This document shows positions 1 through 8,972 of a stretch of DNA of 64,000 bases, piece after piece. The notes under the pieces are model-generated. The model saw only the letters and a list, made by a program, of their open reading frames with translations, was not told where the DNA came from and ran no database searches. A program made the position numbers and the translations under genes. How positions within the stretch are numbered: position 1 is the first letter of the stretch; each line of letters starts with the position of its first letter. Where the stretch lies: positions 558,001-622,000 of the forward strand of contig JACJYB010000002.1 of assembly GCA_020636355.1 (NCBI GenBank), in the 5' to 3' direction. This DNA comes from Lewinellaceae bacterium. Lineage in GTDB: Bacteria; Bacteroidota; Bacteroidia; Chitinophagales; Saprospiraceae.

Positions 1-1181
1 CAGGAGGTCAGGTTTGCTGCTCTCAATTCGTGATACACCATAAATCCCGCGACGATACTGCCACCGATCCGTATCCAAAGTCCATCCCAGTGACCCCGAA
101 TAAATAGCCACAGGATCAACGCCAGCAGTGGAATGTACATCAATGCCTTTCGGTTGAAGAGGAATTGCGATCCTAACAACCGGTGTTGGACCAGCATGAT
201 ACCAAATGATGCAAGCAGTATTAAGACCATTGAAATATAAAAACGATCACCCAATTCCTGCCGTATAAAATAAATACCTAAACCAAAACCTATGGCCGGA
301 ATCAGTAGGATCAAAAACAGAATCAATGCAGTATTCACTGTAGCATTGCCAAGATAATGCTGGCTGTATAGCGTATCGGATACCAGAATGGATATGGTGT
401 CCCAGAGTGATGGCGCTCCATAAAGAAATTCGCCTTGGGCTCTTAGTTCCCGGATAGGCAATGCAAGAAAGATGCCCAATAAAACCAATAGCAACACCCC
501 AGGTACTGCAGATTTTAGGATCCGTTTCCAGGTAGTGCTTCGTTCGTAATAAATAAGGGATAGTCCGATAATACCGTGCGCGATCATAAATGAAGCAAGA
601 ATGTTCAAAGCCGTAAAATTACTGAGGACCGCCAGCCCCAGGCAGCCATATGCCAAGCCAATATCCTTGACCTTATCATCCCGCATCCAGCGAAAAAGAA
701 ACCAGATTGCTGTTAACATAAAAGAAACGGATAGTCCATAACCTCTGGCCAACGAAAAAAAATCCAGCAGATACGGATTCATATTCAGAAGAATGAATCC
801 CACCCATTGCAGGCCCGGTTTTTCCGGAGCCAGGGTAGAAACCAGTCGCACAGACACCAGTAAATACAAGGCATAGGCCATGACATTGGGCAGCCGGATA
901 GCCCATTCAGATGGACCAAATAATGTCACCGAACCTTGCATTAGCAGGGTATTTAGCAAATGGTTGTTGGCATTTTCCCAGCAGGAGGAAGACCAAAAAC
1001 AAGACCAGACAGAGACATCATGAAAAGCAAGATAGGTATGCGCCTCATCATGCGTCATGGATAAATTCATGGCCCGCATAAAGACATAGATTAAAAGCAA
1101 CAATGCCGTAAAGTACATGTATACTGGGGTAGCCGGACGCATTCGATTGCCTTTGAATTCCATAGGTTGAAGATAACTCAT
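1..1181 (-). CDS. GT-C-type multi-pass membrane glycosyltransferase-like protein (partial, C-terminus beyond window)
   Basis: An open reading frame runs on the minus strand from an ATG at 1181 and is still open at base 1, giving about 393 residues without a stop. The protein is strongly hydrophobic, with a first membrane segment at about residues 20-36 and many more later. A motif MTHDEAHTY follows TM1 at about residue 43. An acidic residue pair in the first periplasmic loop is the hallmark of GT-C enzymes (ArnT/PMT/GT39-like), which use polyprenyl-phosphate sugars. An alternative ATG is at 1163. The gene begins 29 bp after bshB1 on the same strand, so it may be the third gene of that transcript. 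The family assignment is inferred from topology and the acidic motif; the donor and acceptor are unknown. Confidence 0.7.
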   Translation of the reverse strand, partial: MSYLQPMEFKGNRMRPATPVYMYFTALLLLIYVFMRAMNLSMTHDEAHTYLAFHDVSVWSCFWSSSCWENANNHLLNTLLMQGSVTLFGPSEWAIRLPNVMAYALYLLVSVRLVSTLAPEKPGLQWVGFILLNMNPYLLDFFSLARGYGLSVSFMLTAIWFLFRWMRDDKVKDIGLAYGCLGLAVLSNFTALNILASFMIAHGIIGLSLIYYERSTTWKRILKSAVPGVLLLVLLGIFLALPIRELRAQGEFLYGAPSLWDTISILVSDTLYSQHYLGNATVNTALILFLILLIPAIGFGLGIYFIRQELGDRFYISMVLILLASFGIMLVQHRLLGSQFLFNRKALMYIPLLALILWLFIRGHWDGLWIRIGGSIVAGFMVYHELRAANLTS

Positions 1182-1210
1182 AAGCAGTAATTCAACCTGC
1201 TTAGCCCACA

Positions 1211-1927
1211 TCAACCCAATTGGACCAGATCATCAACACCTATCGGCCGCATGACGTTAAAACCTTCACCGTAGGTGGCTCCGATGCGTCTGCCCATGGT
1301 TGAAGAAACCGACTTTACGTAATTCAAAAACTCCTTACCGGAGATGGGAGAAGAGGGCTCAGGTGAATTTGGGTCATAAAACTGGGATCTAAAAGCCAGA
1401 ATAGCTTCCATCTTCTTGTCCATATGTGCCGTGATGTCTACGATCAGGTCCGGTGTCAGCTGAAAATCCTGAATGTAGTGATAGATGGCTTTGGGTCTCC
1501 ACCGTACCTGCAGAACTCCTTCGTGGTAAGTTTCAATACGATGAAGCCCTGCCAGAAAGCATGCCTGCTCGACCAAGGCACTTGCCCTTCCGTGATCGGG
1601 ATGCCGGTCCTTGATGGCATTTGCTAATACAATATCCGGCTGGCAATACCGGACGAATTCAATGATCGGAAGCATGGATGCTTCGGAGATGTCAAAGAAC
1701 CCATCGGCTAGACCGATGTTATTGCGAAATTCTACTCCCATAATCCGGGCTCCTTCAGCCGCCTCGGCAGCACGGATCTCAGGAGTCCCCCTGGTTCCAA
1801 GCTCTCCTCTGGTCAGGTCAAGAATGCCTACCTTATACCCATCGGCAATGTGTTTTAGAATCGTCCCACTACAACACAATTCCACATCATCCGGATGTAC
1901 GCCAATAGCCAGAATATCTACTTTCAT
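1211..1927 (-). CDS. bshB1: Bacillithiol biosynthesis deacetylase BshB1 (PIG-L/LmbE family)
   Basis: This 238-residue protein begins MKVDILAIGVHPDDVELCC, with the zinc-binding HPDD motif of the LmbE/PIG-L deacetylases, and has the later HPDHGRAS motif near residue 109. The run TRGELGTRGTPEIRAAEA is typical of the BshB1 branch, and the length fits the family. BshB1 removes the acetyl group from GlcNAc-malate, the second step of bacillithiol synthesis in the cytoplasm. The start codon overlaps the end of the upstream glutathione-peroxidase-like gene by 4 bp, so the two are probably translationally coupled. This implies the organism makes bacillithiol; bshA and bshC are not in the window. Confidence 0.93.
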   Translation of the reverse strand: MKVDILAIGVHPDDVELCCSGTILKHIADGYKVGILDLTRGELGTRGTPEIRAAEAAEGARIMGVEFRNNIGLADGFFDISEASMLPIIEFVRYCQPDIVLANAIKDRHPDHGRASALVEQACFLAGLHRIETYHEGVLQVRWRPKAIYHYIQDFQLTPDLIVDITAHMDKKMEAILAFRSQFYDPNSPEPSSPISGKEFLNYVKSVSSTMGRRIGATYGEGFNVMRPIGVDDLVQLG

Positions 1928-2406
1928 GAGTTCAACAATCTTTCAATGGTTCTTTTGATTTTATTTGAATTGGGCTTGGTAAATGTAACAAAGTAGTCTA
2001 CCACTTCTCCATTGCGGTCTATCATATATTTGTAAAAATTCCATCTGGGTCGGGAAAAGGGACCCAGTTTCTCAACAATTTGCCGGTAAATGGGGTGCTG
2101 CTCCGGTCCGGTGACATGGATTTTTTCGGTTATCGGAAAGGTAGTCTCGTAGTTTGATTTACAAAATGAAACAAGGGCATCGGCATCAAGGGGCTCTTGA
2201 TTCATGAAATCATTGCTAGGGGTAGCCAATAATTCAAACCCCTTCCGGTGATATTCATTGTACAGGTCCTGAAGAGCGGCAAACTGGGGGGTAAATCCAC
2301 AGTGGGAAGCCGTATTAACCAATAGCAAAACTTTACCCCTATAATGAGCAAGAGAAAGCAAATTACCCTGAATATCCCTGATTTTGTGGTCGTAAAAGCT
2401 TGACAT
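1924..2406 (-). CDS. Glutathione-peroxidase-family thiol peroxidase
   Basis: A 160-residue single-domain GPx-fold protein. The peroxidatic cysteine is C36 in NTASHCGFTPQF, a second cysteine (C82 in FCKSNY) matches the resolving position of thioredoxin-dependent family members, and W122-N123 in RWNFYKYMIDRNG supplies two residues of the catalytic tetrad. At the usual glutamine position (PCNQFG in classical enzymes) the sequence reads ATPSNDFMNQEP, a variant seen in other bacterial members. It should reduce hydroperoxides in the cytoplasm using a thioredoxin-like or low-molecular-weight thiol donor. Its last four bases overlap the start of bshB1, suggesting co-expression with bacillithiol synthesis; direct use of bacillithiol is inference. 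Confidence 0.9.
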   Translation of the reverse strand: MSSFYDHKIRDIQGNLLSLAHYRGKVLLLVNTASHCGFTPQFAALQDLYNEYHRKGFELLATPSNDFMNQEPLDADALVSFCKSNYETTFPITEKIHVTGPEQHPIYRQIVEKLGPFSRPRWNFYKYMIDRNGEVVDYFVTFTKPNSNKIKRTIERLLNS

Positions 2407-2500
2407 CGTGCCCTACAAACACGGCACCGATCAAAATGGTTGAAACAAAAAAGTGTTATTTATTCAACCTGTGCAACCTGATAACTTCCTATATCGGTGA

Positions 2501-3550
2501 TCACCATCGAATCAAAGCCGAGCCCCAGGTAAATCCACTCCCAAATGCTGCCAAACAGACCAAATCACCTGGTTTAACTTTCCCCATTTCCCAAGCTTCG
2601 CAAAGTGCAATAGGAATGGAGGCAGCGGTAGTATTCCCATACTTCTGAATATTGTTGTGAATCTGATCGTCGCGGAGTTTAAGTAAACGCTGGACAAACT
2701 GACTTATCCGCAAATTAGCCTGATGAGGGACCAGCAAATCGATGTCTGCCGGTGTGAACCCATTGGTTTTTAGTGCTTCCAGGATCACCTCCGGAAACTT
2801 TTGGACAGCCACTTTGAATACTGCTTGGCCATCCATGTTGGGGTAATAATCTTGATCATCCCACATTTTCTGCGTTAGGAAAGCCCCACCAAATTCTTGT
2901 TCCGGGTAGCCAAACCGCTCCGTACCCAGATGAACGCCTCCGTGACAACCCGGATTGATATAACTCAGAACCTCAGCATAGTTGCCATCAGCATGGAGGT
3001 GGGTGGATAATATCCCTGTATCCTGATCTTCAGTCGGTTGCAGAACTACCGCACCGGCTCCATCTCCAAAGATCACAGTGACGTTTCTTCCTCGGGTAGA
3101 AAAGTCAAGACCTGCACTGTGGAATTCACCTCCTATCAACAAAACATTCTTATACATTCCGGTTTTGACAAACTGGTCTGCGACGGACAACCCGTAAATA
3201 AATCCGCTGCACTGATTGCGCACATCCAGTGCTCCAACGTTTGGTATTCCCAAAAGCCGTTGCACCAACACACCGCATCCCGGAAAGAAATAATCTGGGG
3301 ATAGCGTGGCAAAAATGATAAAATCAACGTCCTGAGCAGTAATTCCCGCCCTTTCAATAGCAATTTTGGCGGCCTCTGCCCCCATTGTAGCCGTCGACTC
3401 TTCATGTTTTTTTGCATAGCGCCTTTCATGAATACCCGTTCTTTCTATGATCCACTCATCTGAGGTATCCATAACCCGGGTCAGGTCATTATTTGTAACC
3501 ACTTTTTCCGGCACATAATATCCAATCCCTGCAATCTTCGTTCGGTACAT
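2501..3550 (-). CDS. 3-oxoacyl-ACP synthase III family protein (KAS III / FabH-like)
   Basis: This 349-residue thiolase-fold protein carries the full KAS III catalytic triad: C114 (RNQCSGF), H276 (PHQANLRI) and N306 (YGNTTAAS), plus the family's FGDGAGAV segment and glycine-rich C-terminus (AFGSGFTWG). KAS III enzymes condense an acyl-CoA with malonyl-ACP to start fatty-acid or related chains. It is slightly longer than housekeeping FabH (about 320 residues) because of an insertion around residues 195-240. That and its position outside a fab cluster leave open a specialised role, for example in lipid or secondary-metabolite synthesis. It is separated from the downstream GPx gene by 94 bp. Confidence 0.9.
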   Translation of the reverse strand: MYRTKIAGIGYYVPEKVVTNNDLTRVMDTSDEWIIERTGIHERRYAKKHEESTATMGAEAAKIAIERAGITAQDVDFIIFATLSPDYFFPGCGVLVQRLLGIPNVGALDVRNQCSGFIYGLSVADQFVKTGMYKNVLLIGGEFHSAGLDFSTRGRNVTVIFGDGAGAVVLQPTEDQDTGILSTHLHADGNYAEVLSYINPGCHGGVHLGTERFGYPEQEFGGAFLTQKMWDDQDYYPNMDGQAVFKVAVQKFPEVILEALKTNGFTPADIDLLVPHQANLRISQFVQRLLKLRDDQIHNNIQKYGNTTAASIPIALCEAWEMGKVKPGDLVCLAAFGSGFTWGSALIRW

Positions 3551-3645
3551 AATCCAAATTTTATACGATTACAAAATACAAAAAAATTACCCGCACCGGC
3601 AGGTCCGGGAAGGATATTGACCCGTGTGTTAACCTAAATTGGAAA

Positions 3646-4293
3646 TCAAATTGATCCTGGCCGGTCCCAGCTGATCAAAGAGACATGCAGGTGATCATTA
3701 CTTCCTCCATGGCGCAGCGTATTAAAGCCCATGATCCTGAAATAAGCTTGTAACAGTGTATTGCGCCAGGCTGGTTCTCCTTTCGTGCGCAGATCCATGG
3801 CATGGGTATATCCGTCTTGCTGCCGGTAGTGCAGGGATTGCTTCCTGGAGGACATACCCATTCGCTTGTAATCTTCTGGTAACCGCGAAGCATCCGTGAT
3901 CAAAACTTTGCGATCCAGCAAGATCACCGTGGAAACACTGAGCCGAAGCAAAGGATGCAATTCGGTAAATTCAGCATGAATGGCATCCGTTTTAGCATGA
4001 TTTTGAGCCAGGTAGAAAGCGCTTTGGAATCCGTATGCAGCTACCACCAAAAAAACCAAAAGAACTGTGAACTTGCTTTGCTCCATAGATTTTCCGGGAA
4101 AAAGCCTTCGTTGTATCACCGTCCAGTATAGCAACAAAACGACTGAAGCCATGGCAACCCCGCCAAGGACCGTAAGCCAGGCGTGTACGTAAAAATGTCG
4201 GTGCAGGTAAACACCTCCACGAATCAATAATACAAATGGCAGAGAGATGTAAATACTCCAACGCACCAGAAGCAGAAAAAGGTGCTTCAGCAT
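3646..4293 (-). CDS. Membrane protein with putative C-terminal M15-like zinc-binding domain, unknown function
   Basis: A 215-residue protein with three predicted membrane segments in the first half (about residues 5-25, 35-57 and 76-95) and a soluble C-terminal part. That part contains SLHYRQQ, then HAMDL (about residues 150-167) and ends with a DHLHVSL motif near residue 203. SxH, a short distance to xxD, then HxH is the pattern of zinc ligands in D-Ala-D-Ala peptidases of the M15/Hedgehog fold, but the spacing between the first His and the Asp is longer than usual. The assignment is therefore tentative and I do not claim peptidase activity. Its start codon overlaps the stop of the upstream gene (TGATG), so the two are almost surely coupled. 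Confidence 0.7.
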   Translation of the reverse strand: MLKHLFLLLVRWSIYISLPFVLLIRGGVYLHRHFYVHAWLTVLGGVAMASVVLLLYWTVIQRRLFPGKSMEQSKFTVLLVFLVVAAYGFQSAFYLAQNHAKTDAIHAEFTELHPLLRLSVSTVILLDRKVLITDASRLPEDYKRMGMSSRKQSLHYRQQDGYTHAMDLRTKGEPAWRNTLLQAYFRIMGFNTLRHGGSNDHLHVSLISWDRPGSI

Positions 4294-5567
4294 CAGGTCT
4301 TGCGCTCCTTCTTCCGCGCGGCAGGAAACAGGATGTTATTTAGAATCAGGCGGTATCCCGGTGAGTTGGGATGCAAGCTGAGGTCCGTCTCCGGATCATG
4401 CACCTGATGCCGGTAATCTTCAGGGTCGTGCCCTCCATAGAACGTCCAGGTGCCCATACCATATTCTCCATGGATATACCGGGCCTCATGGATGGCTTTG
4501 TTCTCGCCAAGGATCAGGATATTGGACTTAATGATGTCTTCAGGAAACGCTGTCGTCTGGCCCATAAACCCTTTGATGGTCCGGGTGTGGCACTGGGTAA
4601 GCATGGTAGGCACCGGATCCCATTTTGCAGAAAAGTCAAAAAGGGTGAAATAGTCATTTTCCGGAGTCACCGTACGACGACGGGTATTGTCGATGGTGGA
4701 ATATTCGTATTCCAATGGGTTCAGTACCAGCTTAAAATCCCGGAAGGCGAACGTCTGAGAATAATCCAGTTTCTGGTTTGCATCCATGTCCATCGGGTCT
4801 CCGTCGTATATGTCTGCACAAATATCGACACCTTCGGTGGCCAATACGATATCATAGGTGTCGGTGGCGGAACACATGGCGAACATAAATCCGCCACCCG
4901 CTACATAATCGCGAATCTTATTCACCACGGCACGTTTGAGTTCTGAAACTTTTTTAAAGCCCAATCGCGCCGCCAATTCTTCCTGTTGCCGCTTATTTTC
5001 CCGGTACCAGGGTTCATTGTGATAAGCATAAAACTTACCATACTGACCGGTAAAGTCTTCATGGTGCAGATGCAACCAGTCGTATAAGGCCAATTTATCG
5101 GACATGACTTCCTCATCGTAAATGGTCTCATAAGGAATCTCGGCATAAGTTAAAGCTAACGTCACGGCATCATCCCAGGGCTGAATCTTTTCGCCCCGTT
5201 GACTGAATTCCGGAGTATAGACGGCAATCTTGGGGGCCTTCTCCAATTTAATGGCATCCTGGTTCACTTCCTCCTGAGCTATATCGTTGCGAATTTTTGC
5301 AAATGCCGCATCCGGAATCACTTCAAAGGAAACATCCCTGGTAAGGCACTCTTTCTCAAAAGATTGAGCATATGGAAATGCAAAACTCCCACCTCTATAA
5401 TTAAGCAACCACCAAGCTTCCACGTTCTGTTCCAGGACCCAATAGCAGATACCGTAAGCCTTCAGGTGCTGCTTTTGTTTCAGATCCATGGGAATCAAAA
5501 TGTAATTGGCACGGACAACGGCAGCAAAGCTGAGGAATAAGAGGAGGCTGATCAATTTAAGACGCAT
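4293..5567 (-). CDS. Exported Bacteroidota-conserved protein with class I glutamine-amidotransferase-like fold, function unknown
   Basis: The 424-residue product has a signal peptide (MRLKLISLLLFLSFAAVVRA) and a mature start NYILIPMDLKQKQHLKAYGI. Homologues with this start occur across Bacteroidota and are often labelled asparagine synthetase B in databases, but no ATP-pyrophosphatase domain is visible here and that name looks unsupported. The segment GGGFMFAMCSATD around C232 resembles a nucleophile elbow of the class I amidotransferase/ThuA fold, and residues 112-165 (KIAVYTPEF onward) look like its first beta-alpha unit. Likely periplasmic. It is followed directly (TGATG overlap) by the membrane protein at 3646-4293. 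Confidence 0.72.
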   Translation of the reverse strand: MRLKLISLLLFLSFAAVVRANYILIPMDLKQKQHLKAYGICYWVLEQNVEAWWLLNYRGGSFAFPYAQSFEKECLTRDVSFEVIPDAAFAKIRNDIAQEEVNQDAIKLEKAPKIAVYTPEFSQRGEKIQPWDDAVTLALTYAEIPYETIYDEEVMSDKLALYDWLHLHHEDFTGQYGKFYAYHNEPWYRENKRQQEELAARLGFKKVSELKRAVVNKIRDYVAGGGFMFAMCSATDTYDIVLATEGVDICADIYDGDPMDMDANQKLDYSQTFAFRDFKLVLNPLEYEYSTIDNTRRRTVTPENDYFTLFDFSAKWDPVPTMLTQCHTRTIKGFMGQTTAFPEDIIKSNILILGENKAIHEARYIHGEYGMGTWTFYGGHDPEDYRHQVHDPETDLSLHPNSPGYRLILNNILFPAARKKERKT

Positions 5568-5729
5568 GATGCTATGGTTTCAATTCCAGCTGATGAAGTA
5601 AGAACACATTTCCCGTTCGAAATCGTTCAAAATTAGAATCTATTCATCAACAGGAACCTTAAATTCATGTTAAGATGGGAGACCTTTTCCAATATTTGGG
5701 AGAATAATATGATTTTTTACCTGGCGACG

Positions 5730-5737
5730 TATCTTTG
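5730..5737 (+). promoter_or_regulatory. Bacteroidota -7 promoter element (TAnnTTTG)
   Basis: TATCTTTG matches the TAnnTTTG consensus exactly and lies 25 bp before the TTG start of the vWA gene. No good TTTG element is found about 20 bp upstream, so only half the promoter is supported. Confidence 0.4.
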
Positions 5738-5762
5738 ACGCCCCAGCTAATTTGGTGAACAC

Positions 5763-7859
5763 TTGGAAAACCTAAGTTTTTTATATCCGCCGGTCTACCT
5801 CATTCTTTGTGGAGCATCAGCTCTGGCTGTAACATTAATCCTGTACTACCGGAACAAAATCATTCCGACTACACACCGTTGGCAGCAATATTTGCTGGGC
5901 TCCCTGCGGTTTCTGGTCAGCTTTCTGCTCGCTGCCCTCCTCTTGTCTCCATTTCTAAAATACCAAACGTCCACCATAGAGAAACCAATTATTGTCTTTG
6001 GTGCCGACGTGTCGGAGTCCGTACCGGCCCGGATGAAACCGGAGCAAGTGGACAACTACCAACGTCAATTGAATCAACTTGCCAATCAACTCTCCGGAGA
6101 TTATGCTATCCACCGGTTAAGTTTCGGGGATGGAATTCATGAAGGCTTTTCCGATAGTTTTGCCGATCCAGTTACGGATATCACCCAATTTCTGGATTAT
6201 GTCTACGATCAGTACAATGATCAGAACCTCGGAGCGGTCATCCTTGCCAGTGATGGCCTCTACAATGAAGGTAAGAACCCGGTTTATGGAAGTAAGAACC
6301 TGAAAGCTCCGGTATATGGCATCCTGCTTGGTGATACCACCGTCCAGAAAGATGCCCGGATCGAAAATGTGTATTATAATGACATCGTCTATCTGGGAGA
6401 TCGTTTCCAGGTCCAGGTTGATGTTCAGGCAGATGCCTGTGATGGAGATCAATCAAGCTTGCAAATTTTTCTGGTAGAAGGAGAAAACCGGACCCGCTCG
6501 GATCAAGCCTCCATATCCATTAACCGTGATCCCTTCTTTCAATCGCATAATTTCATTTTGGAAGCCGACAAACCCGGGATACAGCACTTCCGGATTGCAC
6601 TTGCTCCGGTGCCCGGTGAAGAAGCTACATCAAATAATTACAAAGACATCTATGTCGATGTGCTGGATGCACGGCAAAACGTATTATTGCTTGCCTCCAC
6701 GCCGCATCCCGATCTTGCCGCTATCCGCCAAAGCCTTGAAAAGAATAAAAATTATCAGGTTACCACCAAACTATTTGGAGACCAGGTGGATATCCAAGAT
6801 TACGATCTGGTCGTGTTTGACCAATTACCAGCACCGGGAAAATCCATTACCGCGTTACTTAAAACCATGAATGACCGCAAGATCAATCGTTGGTTTATTC
6901 TTGGCGCAGATACCGACATCAATGCTTTTAATCAAGTCCAGAATGCCCTATCCATCACTACCCAGATTCGCAATACCGATGAGGTAACCGGAGAGTTACA
7001 GAACAGCTTCGGGCTGTTTAATCTGAGCGATGCCTTAAAAGACTTTTTAACCGAAATGCCGCCTTTGCAATCACCTTTTGGTGAATACAATCTTCGTGCT
7101 GGAACAACTGTATTAATGAACCAGGTGATTAGCAAAGTGGAGACAAATTATCCACTCTGGCTCTTTCATCAGGATGGAGAATTAAAAACCGGCATTTTAA
7201 CCGCAGAAGGCATCTGGAAGTGGCGTCTTTACGACTTTTTAAATCATCAGGATCATCAGTTAATTGATGAGCTGATTGACAAGACGGTACAATACCTGGC
7301 CCTTCAGGAAGACAAACGCCAGTTCAGGGTTTACCTCCCGAAGAAAATATTCCGTGAAAATGAGATTGTACGCATGGATGCGGAATTATACAATCAGTCG
7401 TATGAGTTGGTCAATGATCCGGATGTATTTATTTCCATCTATAATGAAAAACGGGAAGAATTCAGATTTACCATGGATCGCCGGGGCTTACAGTACACCC
7501 TACAAGCGGGCTATTTCCCGGAAGGAAACTATACCTATCGCGCCACGACCACTTATAACAATGAAGAGCTGACTTTCAATGGAAGTTTTAGCATTCAACC
7601 CGTACAATTGGAAATGTACAACCTAACAGCAGACCGTTCAGTACTGGAATCTTTAGCTGGAAATCGAAACGGGAAAGTTGTTCTTCCGGATGCAATAAAT
7701 ACCTTGTCTGAACAGATTAAGGCACGTCAGGATGTAAAACCTGTCGCCTATGCCCAGTCTGTGACGCAACCTCTACTGATGATAAAATGGTTGTTTTTTA
7801 TCCTCTTTGCACTTGCTACCATAGAATGGTTCCTACGTCGCTTCTGGGGAGGTTATTAG
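5763..7859 (+). CDS. vWA domain membrane protein (BatA-like architecture)
   Basis: A 698-residue protein with two N-terminal membrane segments (about 10-30 and 45-66), a von Willebrand A domain with an intact MIDAS (DVSES at 82-86 and ASDG near 160), a long periplasmic region with a Rossmann/amidotransferase-like segment starting near residue 307 (NVLLLAS), and a C-terminal membrane segment at about 672-690. Related proteins in Bacteroidota sit in the inner membrane and are thought to work as partners of MoxR-type ATPases in cell-envelope processes. The start is TTG: an in-frame TAA lies at 5748 and no ATG or GTG occurs between it and the TTG. A -7 promoter element is located 25 bp upstream. 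The gene appears monocistronic and ends 15 bp from the convergent MarR-GNAT gene. Confidence 0.85.
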   Translation: MENLSFLYPPVYLILCGASALAVTLILYYRNKIIPTTHRWQQYLLGSLRFLVSFLLAALLLSPFLKYQTSTIEKPIIVFGADVSESVPARMKPEQVDNYQRQLNQLANQLSGDYAIHRLSFGDGIHEGFSDSFADPVTDITQFLDYVYDQYNDQNLGAVILASDGLYNEGKNPVYGSKNLKAPVYGILLGDTTVQKDARIENVYYNDIVYLGDRFQVQVDVQADACDGDQSSLQIFLVEGENRTRSDQASISINRDPFFQSHNFILEADKPGIQHFRIALAPVPGEEATSNNYKDIYVDVLDARQNVLLLASTPHPDLAAIRQSLEKNKNYQVTTKLFGDQVDIQDYDLVVFDQLPAPGKSITALLKTMNDRKINRWFILGADTDINAFNQVQNALSITTQIRNTDEVTGELQNSFGLFNLSDALKDFLTEMPPLQSPFGEYNLRAGTTVLMNQVISKVETNYPLWLFHQDGELKTGILTAEGIWKWRLYDFLNHQDHQLIDELIDKTVQYLALQEDKRQFRVYLPKKIFRENEIVRMDAELYNQSYELVNDPDVFISIYNEKREEFRFTMDRRGLQYTLQAGYFPEGNYTYRATTTYNNEELTFNGSFSIQPVQLEMYNLTADRSVLESLAGNRNGKVVLPDAINTLSEQIKARQDVKPVAYAQSVTQPLLMIKWLFFILFALATIEWFLRRFWGGY

Positions 7860-7874
7860 TCACTTCATTGGCTC

Positions 7875-8810
7875 TCATTCTAATTTCAGGTCATAACGTT
7901 GCTCCATCAATGGTTTTCCAAAAGCGGTGGAAGGGCTTTCTTCGGTCAGGCGAAATCCATATCGCCGGTATAAGGCCGCCGCTGCCGGCAACTCATCGAC
8001 TGTCCACAAGTAGGCCCCCTGGTAATTTTTGTCCTTTAGATAATCCATAAATAATTCCATCATTCGCTTTCCAAGTCCGATTCCGCGATAATAACGATCC
8101 AGAACAAAATACCGTAACTGTGCCATTGCTCCCCGCTGCATCAAGGCCAAATAACCAACCCGCACACCCCGGTGCTCGGCAATCCATATCCTGCTCTTTT
8201 CGGGATCGTAACTTTGATAAAATTCGGCCACGCCCTGAGCTACGTATGATTCAAAAGCAATACCGTAATCGTATTCGTCCTGGTATACCTTGGCATGCAT
8301 TTGAATCAGAGCCCCCAAATCCCCAGGTTGCAGATCGGTACGGATATGAATGTCGTCCAGCGAGGGATCATCTTTACCGCTTGTCTGGTCTGCAAGTACC
8401 CGCCGGAGGGAATGCATTGCCTCAACAATCTGCTTTTTCTGGGCAACCGACTTGCCGGAAAGCAAACCCATGATCTGCCGGTTGGCAGCCATATTGATGG
8501 CCTCAAAAGCCGTTTTGCCTTCCTGAGTCAACTGCACGAATCTGGATCGTCCGTCCTCCGAATTCGGCAGCTTACAAAGCATTTTTTTCTTTTCAAATGC
8601 AGAGAGGATCCTGCTTAGCAATCCTTTATCCATCCCCAGTTTCTCCGCCAGCAAGGTGGCTGTGGCGGGCTGACAAGCATTCAGTTCATACAAAACCCGG
8701 GCCTCGGGAAGAGTAAATGGGCTCTGTACGATGTGCCTGTCCAATAGTCCCAGGATTTGGGTATAAAACCGGTTGAAGTTCCGGATTTCCTGAATGGTAA
8801 TTTCCTCCAC
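7875..8810 (-). CDS. MarR-type regulator fused to a GNAT N-acetyltransferase
   Basis: The 311-residue product has an N-terminal winged-helix MarR domain (about residues 1-140; recognition helix around TATLLAEKLGMDKGLLSRIL) and a C-terminal GNAT domain (about 155-311). The acetyl-CoA loop is RYYRGIGLGKRMM near residue 240. Such fusions are widespread and usually act as transcriptional regulators with an added acyltransferase of unknown substrate. The start is GTG at 8810, the first possible start after an in-frame stop. A perfect 19-bp inverted repeat begins 14 bp upstream, very probably its own operator. The gene is divergent from the DinB-Nramp pair, which the same operator could also control. 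Confidence 0.9.
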   Translation of the reverse strand: MEEITIQEIRNFNRFYTQILGLLDRHIVQSPFTLPEARVLYELNACQPATATLLAEKLGMDKGLLSRILSAFEKKKMLCKLPNSEDGRSRFVQLTQEGKTAFEAINMAANRQIMGLLSGKSVAQKKQIVEAMHSLRRVLADQTSGKDDPSLDDIHIRTDLQPGDLGALIQMHAKVYQDEYDYGIAFESYVAQGVAEFYQSYDPEKSRIWIAEHRGVRVGYLALMQRGAMAQLRYFVLDRYYRGIGLGKRMMELFMDYLKDKNYQGAYLWTVDELPAAAALYRRYGFRLTEESPSTAFGKPLMEQRYDLKLE

Positions 8811-8823
8811 TTTTTTATCCTAA

Positions 8824-8866
8824 ATAAATGAAATTTAGTTGACAAAATCAACTAAATTTCATTTAT
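8824..8866. promoter_or_regulatory. Perfect 19-bp inverted repeat, probable MarR operator
   Basis: Arms at 8824-8842 and 8848-8866 are exactly complementary around a 5-base centre (CAAAA). The inner core TAGTTGACAAAATCAACTA has the form of MarR-family boxes. It sits just upstream of the MarR-GNAT start and 106 bp upstream of the divergent DinB gene. As RNA it could also form a hairpin, but the position favours an operator. Confidence 0.7.
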
Positions 8867-8972
8867 CACCCTGCTCGTGGTGAATCGTCAGACAAATTAT
8901 CCCCTTGCGATCCCCACCTTGCTTTTGAAATCCATATCTTTCCTTCACTTACTAGGTCCTTATCTGTAATAG

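Noticed and set aside
4371..4946. 191-codon plus-strand frame opposite the exported amidotransferase-like gene
   Set aside because: It is antisense to a conserved protein with a signal peptide and shows no domain or export signal.
4293..5567. Asparagine synthetase B as the function of the 424-residue exported protein
   Set aside because: No N-terminal nucleophile cysteine or ATP-pyrophosphatase motif is present, and the protein has a signal peptide.
8824..8866. The 19-bp inverted repeat as a rho-independent terminator
   Set aside because: It lies between two divergent gene starts, not after a gene, and is AT-rich without a following T-run; an operator fits better.
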